Positions 1 through 5,653 of a stretch of 8,799 bases of DNA are shown piece by piece; the first letter of the stretch is position 1; each line of letters starts with the position of its first letter. The notes beneath the pieces are model-generated. The model was not told the DNA's origin and ran no database searches. It was given only the letters and a program-made list of their open reading frames with translations. Where the stretch lies: assembly GCA_002297935.1 (NCBI GenBank), contig DBLC01000089.1, positions 27,641-36,439 of the forward strand. The letters run 5' to 3'. This DNA is from Dialister sp. UBA734 (GTDB taxonomy: Bacteria > Bacillota > Negativicutes > Veillonellales > Dialisteraceae). Made by a program: the position numbers and the translations under genes.

Positions 1-35
1 ATAAAGCGCCCCAATCCCCCTTTTTGTATGTAGGA

Positions 36-84
36 GGTTGGCGGTTAATGGTTGACGGTTGGCGGTTGACGGTTGTCAGTTAAC
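36..84 (+). repeat. 7-bp tandem array, GGTTGAC type
   Basis: Seven consecutive 7-bp units are read directly: GGTTGGC, GGTTAAT, GGTTGAC, GGTTGGC, GGTTGAC, GGTTGTC, AGTTAAC. The last units also form a perfect 7-bp hairpin (GACGGTT at 68-74 with AACCGTC at 82-88). The array abuts the long palindromic element that starts at 91. It is one of several heptad arrays in this window that have different unit sequences but the same 7-bp period. No coding potential was seen here. Confidence 0.85.
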
Positions 85-90
85 CGTCTC

Positions 91-334
91 CGTCATTTCG
101 ACCGATGGGATTTGTGCGAAATGTCGCAGCAGGGTAGTCTGGTACTATGTTAGACAAAAGTGGAGAAATCCCAAAGCAGTAGCGGTAAAAGCACTAGCTG
201 AATCTATCCCGTTACGGCTCTATTCAGATGGATAGAATCTCGCTAGAGATTTGGGATTTCTCCACTTCTGTCTAACATAGTACCGAACTACTCTATGGAT
301 TCATTTCGCACAAATCCCGTCGGTCGAAATGACG
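91..334. mobile_element. Palindromic dispersed element, copy 1 (MITE/REP-like)
   Basis: A 244-bp imperfect palindrome. The outer arms (91-123 and 302-334) are 33-bp inverted repeats with a single mismatch. They begin CGTCATTTCGACCG and carry an inner CATTTCG/CGAAATG mini-hairpin. A second arm pair, from about 141-175 and 250-284, is also complementary (GGTACTATGTTAGAC with GTCTAACATAGTACC, then GTGGAGAAATCCC with GGGATTTCTCCAC). The ends and the GGAGAAAT core recur at 4183-4342 and 8476-8783. It encodes nothing, so it would be a non-autonomous element or a REP/BIME-like structure. No transposase is present in the window and no clear target duplication was seen. Confidence 0.8.
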
Positions 335-359
335 GAAACGGCAAGAGTCACAGGCAAGA

Positions 360-431
360 AACCTTCAGAACCCTTAGAACCTTCAGAACCTTCAGCAACC
401 TAAGCAACCTGAGTGACCTGCGCAACTTCCA
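360..431 (+). repeat. 9-bp tandem array, AACCTTCAG type
   Basis: Eight units with a 9-bp period: AACCTTCAG, AACCCTTAG, AACCTTCAG, AACCTTCAG, CAACCTAAG, CAACCTGAG, TGACCTGCG, CAACTTCCA. The pattern drifts toward GAGNAACCT, which is the same 9-mer family seen at 4954-4998 and 5696-5813. It lies between palindromic element 1 and the promoter of the cyclase gene. No open reading frame of note crosses it. Confidence 0.8.
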
Positions 432-441
432 TATACCCTAT

Positions 442-470
442 TTGAAAAATTCAAAACAAAGATATAAAAT
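442..470 (+). promoter_or_regulatory. Sigma-70-type promoter of the diguanylate cyclase gene
   Basis: A TTGAAA box (442-447) and a TAAAAT box (465-470) are separated by 17 bp. This would give a leader of about 25 nt before the start codon at 503, with the ribosome binding site AAGGAGGG at 484-491. A small inverted repeat TTTGAA-AAA-TTCAAA (441-455) overlaps the -35 box and could be an operator. The promoter is called from sequence match only. Confidence 0.55.
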
Positions 471-502
471 ATAAAAAAATTACAAGGAGGGAGTCGACCG
501 TC

Positions 503-2290
503 ATGAACCTGAAGTGTAGCATGCCACCGAAGAAAAAGACATATCCTGCCCTTGTCTTTCTATTGGGTCTTTTGATTCTGACAGTCATTTTGTACCAATC
601 GGATAAAGACGAGCAAGAACATTTACGGACCATCACTCATCTCAACGCAGCCACCTATGGAGAACATTTATCCCATGACATCTATCGAGGCATCATGATC
701 ACCGATGCCCTGGAAGATATCCTAATCAGTGAAAACGGGAAAATTGACAATTTCCCCAAAGTGGCGGACAAGCTCATGACCGACTACACCCAAAGCATAC
801 AAATTGCACCAAACGGTGTGGTCACTGATATTTACCCTGCCGCCGGCAATGAAGCGGGGAAAATTGACTTACTCAACGACCCTGCACGAGGGGAAATCTG
901 CCGATACGGAAGAGATTATAAAGTGGTCACCTTGCAGGGCCCCTTTGATTTGAAACAAGGCGGCCAGGGCATCGCTATCCGCAATCCGGTGTATTTAGAA
1001 GATACCAATGGAAATTCTAAGTTCTGGGGCTTTACCATCACCATCATTCGTGTGCCAGACATTTTTGCCAATTCCGTCCAGGCCCTGACCAATTTCGGCT
1101 ACGACTATCAACTGTCGAAAAACATATTTCCTGGCTCTGATACCTATGAAGAAGTATCCTCTTCCAGCTCCGCACTAGAAAATCCTGTCAACTATACCTT
1201 TGATATAGGTGGCAGTTCGTTCCAACTTTCCGTTGTGCCCAAACATGGCTTACACAATCCCAAGGAACTGTTCCTTTACACCATCATTGGGCTTTGTGTC
1301 GTATTATTTCTCACCGGACTAACCGCAGTCATTCTCATGGTAGAAGACCAAAAGCGGATATTGCAAATCACAGCAACCACGGACCCTTTGACGGGCTTAC
1401 TCAATCGCAAAGGCTTTGACGAACAAATGAAAAAGGTGATGGTAAACCATCCGAATCTCCCTTGCGTAGGCGTTCAAATGGACATCGATGATTTCAAATT
1501 CATCAATGACATGTATGGTCATGCCATCGGCGATATGGCTTTACAAACCCTAGCCCAAAGCATGCGAAACGCCTTCCCTAAAGAAGCCATTTTGTGCCGA
1601 AATGGCGGCGATGAATTCTCTATCCTATGGGTGGGCGTCACAGAGGACGAAGCTAAAGAGACCATCCACAAGTTCACCCATCAGCCTCGCTTTTTCTCCT
1701 ACCAAGGAGAGCAGAAACCATTCTATATTTCCCTTGGCTACGCAGCCCACCGCCCTCATGGCAGTGATGTGGTGGATCTCATTCGCTTTGCCGATGTGGC
1801 CCTCTACGAAGTGAAACTCCACGGGAAACACAACTGCCTGGCCTATCGGCCGGAGTACAAAATCCAGCATCGATGCAGTCTGGGCTTCCGGCTGCAAGAT
1901 ATTTCCAGAAACCTCCCCGGCGCCTTCCTCATTTACACGGCCGATCCGCAGAACGACCGCATCCTCTTTGCCAATCACGAAATGATCGAATTGGCCGGCT
2001 GCCAGGATTTCGACGACTTCATGGAATACTCTCAGCAGCACTTCCATCACCTGATTCGTCCGGATGAACAAGCGGCTGTGGAAGCTAGCATTTGGAAGCA
2101 GATTTCCTCTGAAAAAGCGGGAAATAACGATTACGTGAAATTCCATTTCGTGAAAAAAGACGGCACCTGCCGCCCCGTCCTGGACCACGGAAGACGGATT
2201 CACAACTCCTACTACGGCGACGTCTTCTACGTGCTCATTATGGATTGCCAGCTGGTGGAATCGTATTATAGGAAATCGAGGGACTCGTGA
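503..2290 (+). CDS. Membrane diguanylate cyclase, CHASE-like / GGDEF / PAS
   Basis: A 595-aa protein predicted to make c-di-GMP from two GTP at the inner face of the membrane. The start at 503 is set by AAGGAGGG 11 nt upstream. A basic N-terminus precedes membrane segment 1 (about 15-31). An extracytoplasmic CHASE-like sensor follows (about 45-235; NGVVTDIYPAAGNEAG from 104, then GGQGIAIRNPVY). Membrane segment 2 is at about 257-280. The GGDEF domain (about 290-448) has DPLTGLLNR at 294, the metal-binding stretch DIDDFKFIND at 327-336 and an intact GGDEF at 368-372, so it should be catalytically active. The RxxD product-inhibition site expected just before GGDEF is absent (PKEA there). A PAS-fold domain (about 465-585) lies C-terminal to GGDEF, whereas PAS usually precedes it. 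No EAL domain is present. The stop codon lies inside a heptad repeat. The gene stands alone with its own promoter and terminator; the sensed ligand is unknown. Confidence 0.9.
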   Translation: MNLKCSMPPKKKTYPALVFLLGLLILTVILYQSDKDEQEHLRTITHLNAATYGEHLSHDIYRGIMITDALEDILISENGKIDNFPKVADKLMTDYTQSIQIAPNGVVTDIYPAAGNEAGKIDLLNDPARGEICRYGRDYKVVTLQGPFDLKQGGQGIAIRNPVYLEDTNGNSKFWGFTITIIRVPDIFANSVQALTNFGYDYQLSKNIFPGSDTYEEVSSSSSALENPVNYTFDIGGSSFQLSVVPKHGLHNPKELFLYTIIGLCVVLFLTGLTAVILMVEDQKRILQITATTDPLTGLLNRKGFDEQMKKVMVNHPNLPCVGVQMDIDDFKFINDMYGHAIGDMALQTLAQSMRNAFPKEAILCRNGGDEFSILWVGVTEDEAKETIHKFTHQPRFFSYQGEQKPFYISLGYAAHRPHGSDVVDLIRFADVALYEVKLHGKHNCLAYRPEYKIQHRCSLGFRLQDISRNLPGAFLIYTADPQNDRILFANHEMIELAGCQDFDDFMEYSQQHFHHLIRPDEQAAVEASIWKQISSEKAGNNDYVKFHFVKKDGTCRPVLDHGRRIHNSYYGDVFYVLIMDCQLVESYYRKSRDS

Positions 2291-2301
2291 CTGGGGACTG
2301 G
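2281..2301 (+). repeat. Short heptad array spanning the cyclase stop codon
   Basis: Three 7-bp units, GGACTCG, TGACTGG and GGACTGG, are contiguous. The TGA stop of the cyclase gene (2288-2290) is part of the second unit, so the last residues of the protein (R-D-S) are written by repeat DNA. The same TGACTGG-type unit, in the same orientation relative to transcription, occurs at the 3' ends of the phosphatase and ammonium transporter genes. Confidence 0.6.
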
Positions 2302-2306
2302 GAAAT

Positions 2307-2407
2307 AAAAGGTTATGATTCTGCCATTGTCCATGATCTAACATAGAAATTCGACCGCTTGGTGCAAGGTTATAAAGGGTTATATAGGGTTATGTGCTTA
2401 TCGCAAG
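2307..2407 (+). repeat. 100-bp dispersed repeat, copy 1
   Basis: This segment starts AAAAGGTTATGATTCTGCC and ends GGTTATGTGCTTATCGCAAG. It aligns along its whole length with the reverse complement of 3540-3639 (about three quarters identical by eye) and, mainly at its two ends, with 8343-8442. Its right third contains a 10-bp periodic motif (AGGTTATAAA, GGGTTATATA, GGGTTATGTG). Copies 1 and 2 face each other across the DUF5655 gene. Confidence 0.7.
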
Positions 2408-2433
2408 TTTCATAACCTTATATAGCCCTTTTT
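2374..2433 (+). terminator. Terminator-like hairpin after the cyclase gene
   Basis: Two 21-nt arms, 2374-2394 and 2411-2431, pair with about two mismatches (AAAGGGTTATATAGGG... with ...TATAGCCCTTT). They are followed by a run of five T. The left arm belongs to the 100-bp repeat. The T-run side can instead pair with AAAAAGGGG at 2441-2449 (CCCTTTTT at 2426-2433, loop of 7), giving a competing hairpin. Termination of the cyclase transcript is the likely role. Confidence 0.55.
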
Positions 2434-2486
2434 AGTCCGTAAAAAGGGGCAGGTGTATATGGTAGAAAGAAAGGTTTTATTTCCGC

Positions 2487-2588
2487 TATCGGCAAAAACT
2501 AGCCAAATCAGCAAGTTCATAAAAATATTTTTTGCCGATACTATGATATACTAATTTCAGAACCAATTCCCTATTTTATATTCTGAAA
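2487..2588 (+). promoter_or_regulatory. Promoter region of the DUF5655 gene with two inverted repeats
   Basis: An extended -10 motif TGATATACT (2544-2552) is the best promoter candidate; no good -35 box is visible. Upstream, a perfect 12-bp inverted repeat TATCGGCAAAAA (2487-2498) / TTTTTGCCGATA (2529-2540) ends just before the -10. Downstream, TTTCAGAA (2555-2562) and TTCTGAAA (2581-2588) form an 8-bp inverted repeat over the expected start of transcription. Both are operator-like positions. A regulatory role is inferred and no regulator gene is adjacent. Confidence 0.35.
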
Positions 2589-2632
2589 ACGACTACTGCA
2601 AAATCTTTCACGACAGAGAAGGGAGAGATAAT

Positions 2633-3526
2633 ATGTCAGAAATCAAATTATTTGAACTTAGTACTACAGCTAAAGAACTTACCTCTTCAACGGTTGTTTT
2701 AGAAAAAGAATTACAAACCACCATTGAAAATAATATGGAAATATTTTTTGGCGTGAGATTCTTGAAAAGTGAATATGTCATTTCTAATGGCCGCATGGAT
2801 AGTATTGGTATTGATGAAAATAACAGCCCTGTCATTTTTGAATACAAGCGTAATCTAAATGAAAATGTTATCAATCAAGGATTATTTTATCTTGATTGGC
2901 TCCTAGACCATAAAGCAGATTTTAAATTGTTAGTTATAGAAAAATTAGGTAAATCTGTTGCCGACCAGATTGATTGGTCTGTCCCATGTGTCATTTGTGT
3001 TGCCAATGATTTTACCCGATATGATATTCATGCAGTAAACCAAATGCAAAGAAATATCAAACTCGTGAAATATCGAAAATATGGAAATAACCTTATTCTT
3101 TTTGAACATGTAAACACCCCAATTGTAACGCCAACAATAGAACAAGCCCATACAGCTCCCACCAGTAGCACGCCACAGAAAACACACCTAGAAAAACTGG
3201 CGATTGCAAAAGCTCCACTTAAAACTCTTTATACATCACTTTGTGATTATATTGAATCACTAGGTGATGACTTAGTTCCTAATCAGTTGAAATTATATTT
3301 AGCCTATAAGAAAGTTCAAAATGTTTTCTGTATTGAAATATACAATAAACAAATTATACTCCGGATGAAACTAGACCCAGATACAGTTGATTTACAAGAA
3401 GGTTTCACTAGAGACATGCGAAGTATCGGCCATTACGGAACAGGAGATATTGAAGTATCAATCAAAACAGCAGATGACCTTCAAAGGGCAAAGCCGCTAA
3501 TTGACCGTGCATATAACGAATCTTAA
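2633..3526 (+). CDS. NucS-like nuclease domain / DUF5655 protein
   Basis: A 297-aa soluble protein of the type annotated as DUF5655 domain-containing. The N-terminal half (about 20-160) resembles a PD-(D/E)XK nuclease of the NucS/DUF91 kind: GRMDSIGID with D56, then VIFEYKR with E70 and K72, and a following NQGLFYLDWL with Q82. These are the residues expected for a metal-dependent active site. A threonine/proline-rich linker (about 162-185) leads to a C-terminal DUF5655 domain (about 186-296) ending KPLIDRAYNES. The start is supported by AAGGGAG 7 nt upstream. The gene is plainly more AT-rich than its neighbours and is framed by inverted copies of a 100-bp repeat, which suggests acquisition. 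Cleavage of DNA or a role in defence or repair is inference; no restriction or toxin partner is next to it. Confidence 0.8.
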   Translation: MSEIKLFELSTTAKELTSSTVVLEKELQTTIENNMEIFFGVRFLKSEYVISNGRMDSIGIDENNSPVIFEYKRNLNENVINQGLFYLDWLLDHKADFKLLVIEKLGKSVADQIDWSVPCVICVANDFTRYDIHAVNQMQRNIKLVKYRKYGNNLILFEHVNTPIVTPTIEQAHTAPTSSTPQKTHLEKLAIAKAPLKTLYTSLCDYIESLGDDLVPNQLKLYLAYKKVQNVFCIEIYNKQIILRMKLDPDTVDLQEGFTRDMRSIGHYGTGDIEVSIKTADDLQRAKPLIDRAYNES

Positions 3527-3539
3527 TTTATAGATCAAA

Positions 3540-3639
3540 CTTACGGTAACCGCATAACCTTATATAACCCTTTTAACCTTGTCGCAAGCGTTGAAATTTA
3601 TATGTTCGGCTATAGAAACGGCACAATAATAACCTTTAC
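3540..3639 (-). repeat. 100-bp dispersed repeat, copy 2 (inverted)
   Basis: The reverse complement of this segment matches 2307-2407 end to end: GTAAAGGTTATTATTGTGCC at one end and GGTTATGCGGTTACCGTAAG at the other, with the GGTTAT 10-bp periodic block between. It begins 13 nt after the stop codon of the DUF5655 gene and ends 45 nt before the phosphatase start, so it occupies most of that gap. No convincing promoter for the phosphatase gene was found within it. Confidence 0.7.
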
Positions 3640-3684
3640 TCAATCCCCATTTAAATGCAAGAGACATTCTAAAGGAGACAAACT

Positions 3685-4140
3685 ATGCCCCACATTACTT
3701 TTGTATGCCACGGCAACATCTGCCGTTCTCCTATGGCAGAGTTTATTATGAAAGACCTGGTTCAAAAGGCAGGACTTTCGGACACCATTTCCATCACCTC
3801 CGTAGCGGCCACCACGGAAGAAATCGGCCACGACATGTACCCACCGGCCCAGCGGATGCTGACCAGAAAAGGCATTCCTTTCACCCATCGAAGAGCCCGA
3901 CTTTTTACCGATTCGGATTATCAGAAAAGCGACTACATCGTCTGCATGGATACAGAAAACTTGGAAGACATGGCTTACCTCACCCATGGGGATTCAGAGA
4001 AAAAGGTGTCCCTCCTGCTGGACTGGGCCGGGGAACACCGGGAAGTGGCAGACCCTTGGTATACCGGAGATTTTGAACGGACCTATCAGGATGTGCTGTT
4101 AGGATGTCAGGCGTTGCTGAAGGCGGTGACTAGGGACTGA
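3685..4140 (+). CDS. Low-molecular-weight protein tyrosine phosphatase
   Basis: A 151-aa cytoplasmic phosphatase that removes phosphate from protein tyrosines, and possibly from arginine or small phosphoesters, through a cysteinyl-phosphate intermediate. The signature CX5R loop is at the N-terminus, where this family carries it: VCHGNICRSP with nucleophile C8 and R14. The general-acid loop DPWY is at 123-126. Length is typical and both catalytic elements are intact, so it should be active. The start has AAAGGAG 7 nt upstream. In other bacteria such enzymes often partner a tyrosine kinase of a capsule or exopolysaccharide locus, but no kinase is near and the substrate is unknown. The last codons and the stop lie in a heptad array (GGTGACT AGGGACT GA...), and the first terminator is about 335 nt downstream, beyond a palindromic repeat element. 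Confidence 0.92.
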   Translation: MPHITFVCHGNICRSPMAEFIMKDLVQKAGLSDTISITSVAATTEEIGHDMYPPAQRMLTRKGIPFTHRRARLFTDSDYQKSDYIVCMDTENLEDMAYLTHGDSEKKVSLLLDWAGEHREVADPWYTGDFERTYQDVLLGCQALLKAVTRD

Positions 4141-4159
4141 GGAGTAGCTAGGGATTAGG
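4125..4159 (+). repeat. Heptad array spanning the phosphatase stop codon
   Basis: Five units: GGTGACT, AGGGACT, GAGGAGT, AGCTAGG, GATTAGG. The TGA stop (4138-4140) lies at the second junction. The array is the inverted counterpart of the one at 4384-4457, and the two enclose palindromic element 2. An RNA reading through could therefore fold the arrays together. Confidence 0.65.
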
Positions 4160-4182
4160 AAAACATAGGGAATTACGAATAG

Positions 4183-4342
4183 CGTCATTTCGACCGATGG
4201 AATTTGTACGTAGAATCTCCCCGTTACGATTTGATTCTTTAAGCCCTTACCTCCAGTGCCGCTGGGATTTCTCCACTCAGGGGCGCATCTCATTTCAATA
4301 CGCCAATACCATCAAGCACAAATACGACCGGTCGAAATGACG
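4183..4342. mobile_element. Palindromic dispersed element, copy 2 (shortened)
   Basis: 160 bp bounded by CGTCATTTCGACCG and its inverted counterpart CGGTCGAAATGACG. The right half (TTTGATTC, AAGCCCTTACC, GATTTCTCCACTC, CAAGCACAAATACGACC) matches the right half of copy 3 at 8476-8783. Most of the left inner arm, including GTGGAGAAAT, is missing, so this is an internally deleted derivative. It has no coding capacity. It sits in the untranslated 3' region of the phosphatase gene, ahead of that gene's terminator. Confidence 0.75.
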
Positions 4343-4383
4343 GATATGGTTCGCGACACATTCGCGAACCCCAATCCCTAAGG

Positions 4384-4457
4384 CCTAGCTACTAATCCCC
4401 AGTCCCTAGTCACCAGTCACCAGTCACCAGTCACCAGTCACCAGTCACCAGTCACCA
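4384..4457 (+). repeat. Heptad array with seven perfect GTCACCA units
   Basis: Degenerate units CCTAGCT, ACTAATC, CCCAGTC and CCTAGTC lead into seven exact tandem copies of GTCACCA (4409-4457). This is the most homogeneous array in the window and is likely prone to copy-number slippage. In the reverse direction the unit reads TGGTGAC, the motif found after gene stops. Confidence 0.9.
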
Positions 4458-4474
4458 AATAAGTATATACTTTT

Positions 4475-4512
4475 AAAACGCAGGATTTTCACAACGAAGA
4501 TCCTGCGTTTTT
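4475..4512 (+). terminator. Rho-independent terminator downstream of the phosphatase
   Basis: A perfect 12-bp stem AAAACGCAGGAT (4475-4486) / ATCCTGCGTTTT (4500-4511) with a 13-nt loop, followed by TTTTGTTTTTT. A-runs on the other side make it potentially bidirectional. It is the first clear terminator after the phosphatase stop at 4140. Confidence 0.85.
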
Positions 4513-4529
4513 GTTTTTTCTGTTTTCCA

Positions 4530-4548
4530 TGTCCACTGTCAGTGGACA
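4530..4548. other. 19-bp palindrome TGTCCACTG-T-CAGTGGACA
   Basis: A perfect 9-bp inverted repeat with one central base. A half-site CAGTGGACA recurs at about 4810-4818, inside the DnaA-box segment, and the related AATGGACA occurs near 8450. It looks like a binding site for a dimeric protein; the protein is unknown. It is too short and lacks a T-run, so it is not a terminator. Confidence 0.4.
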
Positions 4549-4604
4549 ATTCACTTTCCTGTTTTTCATAAAAATCACTCTATTTGGCCCATTTTCTTCT
4601 CTTT

Positions 4605-4908
4605 TTATCCATTGACCTCATATTTACATTGTCTTTTCTTCCATTTTTCATTTTCAATTGCCCCCTGTGAAAAGTCTATTCACAGAATCCACAATTGTGG
4701 ATAACTTTTTCTATATCAAATTTCTCGTACCTATCGGCTCTTTCATATTTTAATTTTCTTCAGATTTTCACTTATTCACACTTGTTCACAGAAAAGTGTG
4801 TATATCTCCAGTGGACACTCTTCCCTTGTGGCTCTTTACCGTATCTTTTCATTCTCAAATACAGTTATTCACTTTATTGTGAATAACTGTGAATATCTAT
4901 GTGATAAA
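4605..4908. other. DnaA-box cluster, candidate replication origin or DnaA-binding locus
   Basis: Three exact TTATNCACA boxes are present: 4696-4704 (- strand, TTATCCACA), 4772-4780 (+, TTATTCACA) and 4878-4886 (-, TTATTCACA). One-mismatch sites lie at 4676-4684, 4782-4790, 4797-4805, 4865-4873 and 4888-4896; weaker ones are at 4605-4613, 4666-4674, 4685-4693 and 4900-4908. Two pairs are spaced exactly 10 bp apart (4772/4782 and 4878/4888). Two sets form palindromes (ATCCACAATTGTGGAT at 4687-4702; 9-bp arms at 4864-4872 and 4879-4887). The flanking DNA (about 4510-4665 and 4705-4770) is AT-rich and T/C-biased, as in an unwinding region. No dnaA, dnaN, rpmH or repA is in the window, and the nearest genes converge on the site. 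It may be an origin, a DnaA-titration or reactivation locus, or an integrated plasmid origin. Confidence 0.55.
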
Positions 4909-4953
4909 GTGGTTTCTTGGATGGATTGGAAATATGTGTACACTTATTTGGGA

Positions 4954-4998
4954 AGGTTACTCAGGTCGCTCAAGTTACTCAGGTTACTCAGGTTTCTT
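4954..4998 (+). repeat. 9-bp tandem array, AGGTTACTC type
   Basis: Five units: AGGTTACTC, AGGTCGCTC, AAGTTACTC, AGGTTACTC, AGGTTTCTT. It lies downstream of the DUF4160 operon terminator. The same unit in the same orientation starts again at 5696, on the promoter side of the operon. The reverse complement GAGTAACCT belongs to the 9-mer family at 360-431. Confidence 0.8.
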
Positions 4999-5058
4999 GA
5001 ATGTGCCTAAAAACACCAGTGTCTATTAGCAGGTTCTGTAAACCATAATCTCACAAAG

Positions 5059-5090
5059 AAAAAAGAGAGGTCATTAGGCCTCCCTTTTTT
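5059..5090 (-). terminator. Terminator of the DUF4160 operon
   Basis: On the - strand AAAAAAGGGAGG pairs with CCTCTCTTTTTT around an 8-nt loop, ending in a U-run. The stem starts inside the TAA stop codon of the DUF4160 gene (5091-5089), so gene and terminator overlap. It could also act on + strand transcripts. Confidence 0.85.
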
Positions 5091-5367
5091 AGCAAAAATA
5101 GGTAACAGATTCTGTCTGAAAAAATTCTTTCCACTGACGCAGAATAAAGAAAAACTGACTTTCAATGACTTCTATCAATTTATTCAAATCCCGTTGTGGA
5201 ATCTGGCTATTATTATTGGCTACAATGCAGCCGCCGCTGCTTGTTAGCCAGATCTTTGTTCCATTAGGGCCTGGTTTCCCTTTCGCTACATGCACATGGA
5301 TTGGTTCCGTTCCTTCATTGGCCCAGAAATAAATCTTATACCCCAAAAGCATAAATAGACTAGGCAC
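5089..5367 (-). CDS. DUF4160 family protein
   Basis: A 92-aa protein read from a GTG start at 5367. GGAGG (5376-5380) stands 8 nt upstream, and the resulting N-terminus, MPSLFMLLGYKIYFW, matches the usual MPxxxxxxGxxI opening of DUF4160 proteins. Further family features are EPIHVHV (21-27) with H24 and H26, TKIWL (37-41) and RQWKEFF near residue 79. Upstream ATG codons have no ribosome binding site and would add residues not typical of the family. Its start overlaps the end of the upstream gene by 8 nt, which indicates translational coupling. DUF4160 genes are commonly two-gene partners, often with DUF2442, in arrangements proposed to be toxin-antitoxin-like; the biochemical role is unknown to me. 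Confidence 0.85.
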   Translation of the reverse strand: MPSLFMLLGYKIYFWANEGTEPIHVHVAKGKPGPNGTKIWLTSSGGCIVANNNSQIPQRDLNKLIEVIESQFFFILRQWKEFFQTESVTYFC

Positions 5368-5629
5368 TGGCAATTCCTCCACACGCCGCATATTTGTAAA
5401 ATAAATGTGCATTGGCATGGACCATTTCGTCAAAAAGTTTCATTTCTTCTTCGTTAAATCCATGGACATCGCTCCATGTATAGGAAGGCAGTTCGCACCG
5501 TGCATCGTCGAAGCCTTCTTCGGTGGGCCGTTCGAAATGAACAATCACATGGTCTTTTCCGTTTTTATGAATCAACTGGGAATGCACAATTTCTGTACCA
5601 TCGGCCAATGTCATATAGGGATACATCAT
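5360..5629 (-). CDS. Uncharacterised 89-aa partner of DUF4160
   Basis: I do not recognise a named family. The protein is small, acidic and soluble, with MMYPYMTLADGTEIVHS at the N-terminus, HFERPTEEGFDDARCELPSY in the middle (31-50) and an acidic helix followed by NAHLFYKYAACGG at the end. The start at 5629 is chosen because AAAGGGG lies 7 nt upstream. The longer in-frame start at 5677 falls inside the promoter and lacks a binding site. It is the first gene of a two-gene operon with DUF4160, overlapping it by 8 nt. It takes the slot usually held by a DUF2442-type partner but does not resemble DUF2442 by eye. An antitoxin-like or regulatory role is inference from arrangement only. Confidence 0.75.
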   Translation of the reverse strand: MMYPYMTLADGTEIVHSQLIHKNGKDHVIVHFERPTEEGFDDARCELPSYTWSDVHGFNEEEMKLFDEMVHANAHLFYKYAACGGIASA

Positions 5630-5653
5630 ACTATCGCCCCTTTCTCTATCTGC

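Noticed and set aside
1625..2344. 239-codon open frame on the - strand
   Set aside because: It is antisense to the GGDEF/PAS coding region, has no recognisable domain, and is a by-product of that gene's codon use.
4384..4457. CRISPR array
   Set aside because: The units are contiguous 7-mers without spacers and there are no cas genes.
4695..5010. Two short overlapping open frames in the DnaA-box region
   Set aside because: They have no ribosome binding sites, their composition merely reflects T-rich DNA, and they end inside a 9-bp array.
5368..5433. ATG starts upstream for the DUF4160 gene
   Set aside because: No ribosome binding site; the GTG at 5367 has GGAGG 8 nt upstream and gives the family-typical MP...G...I start.
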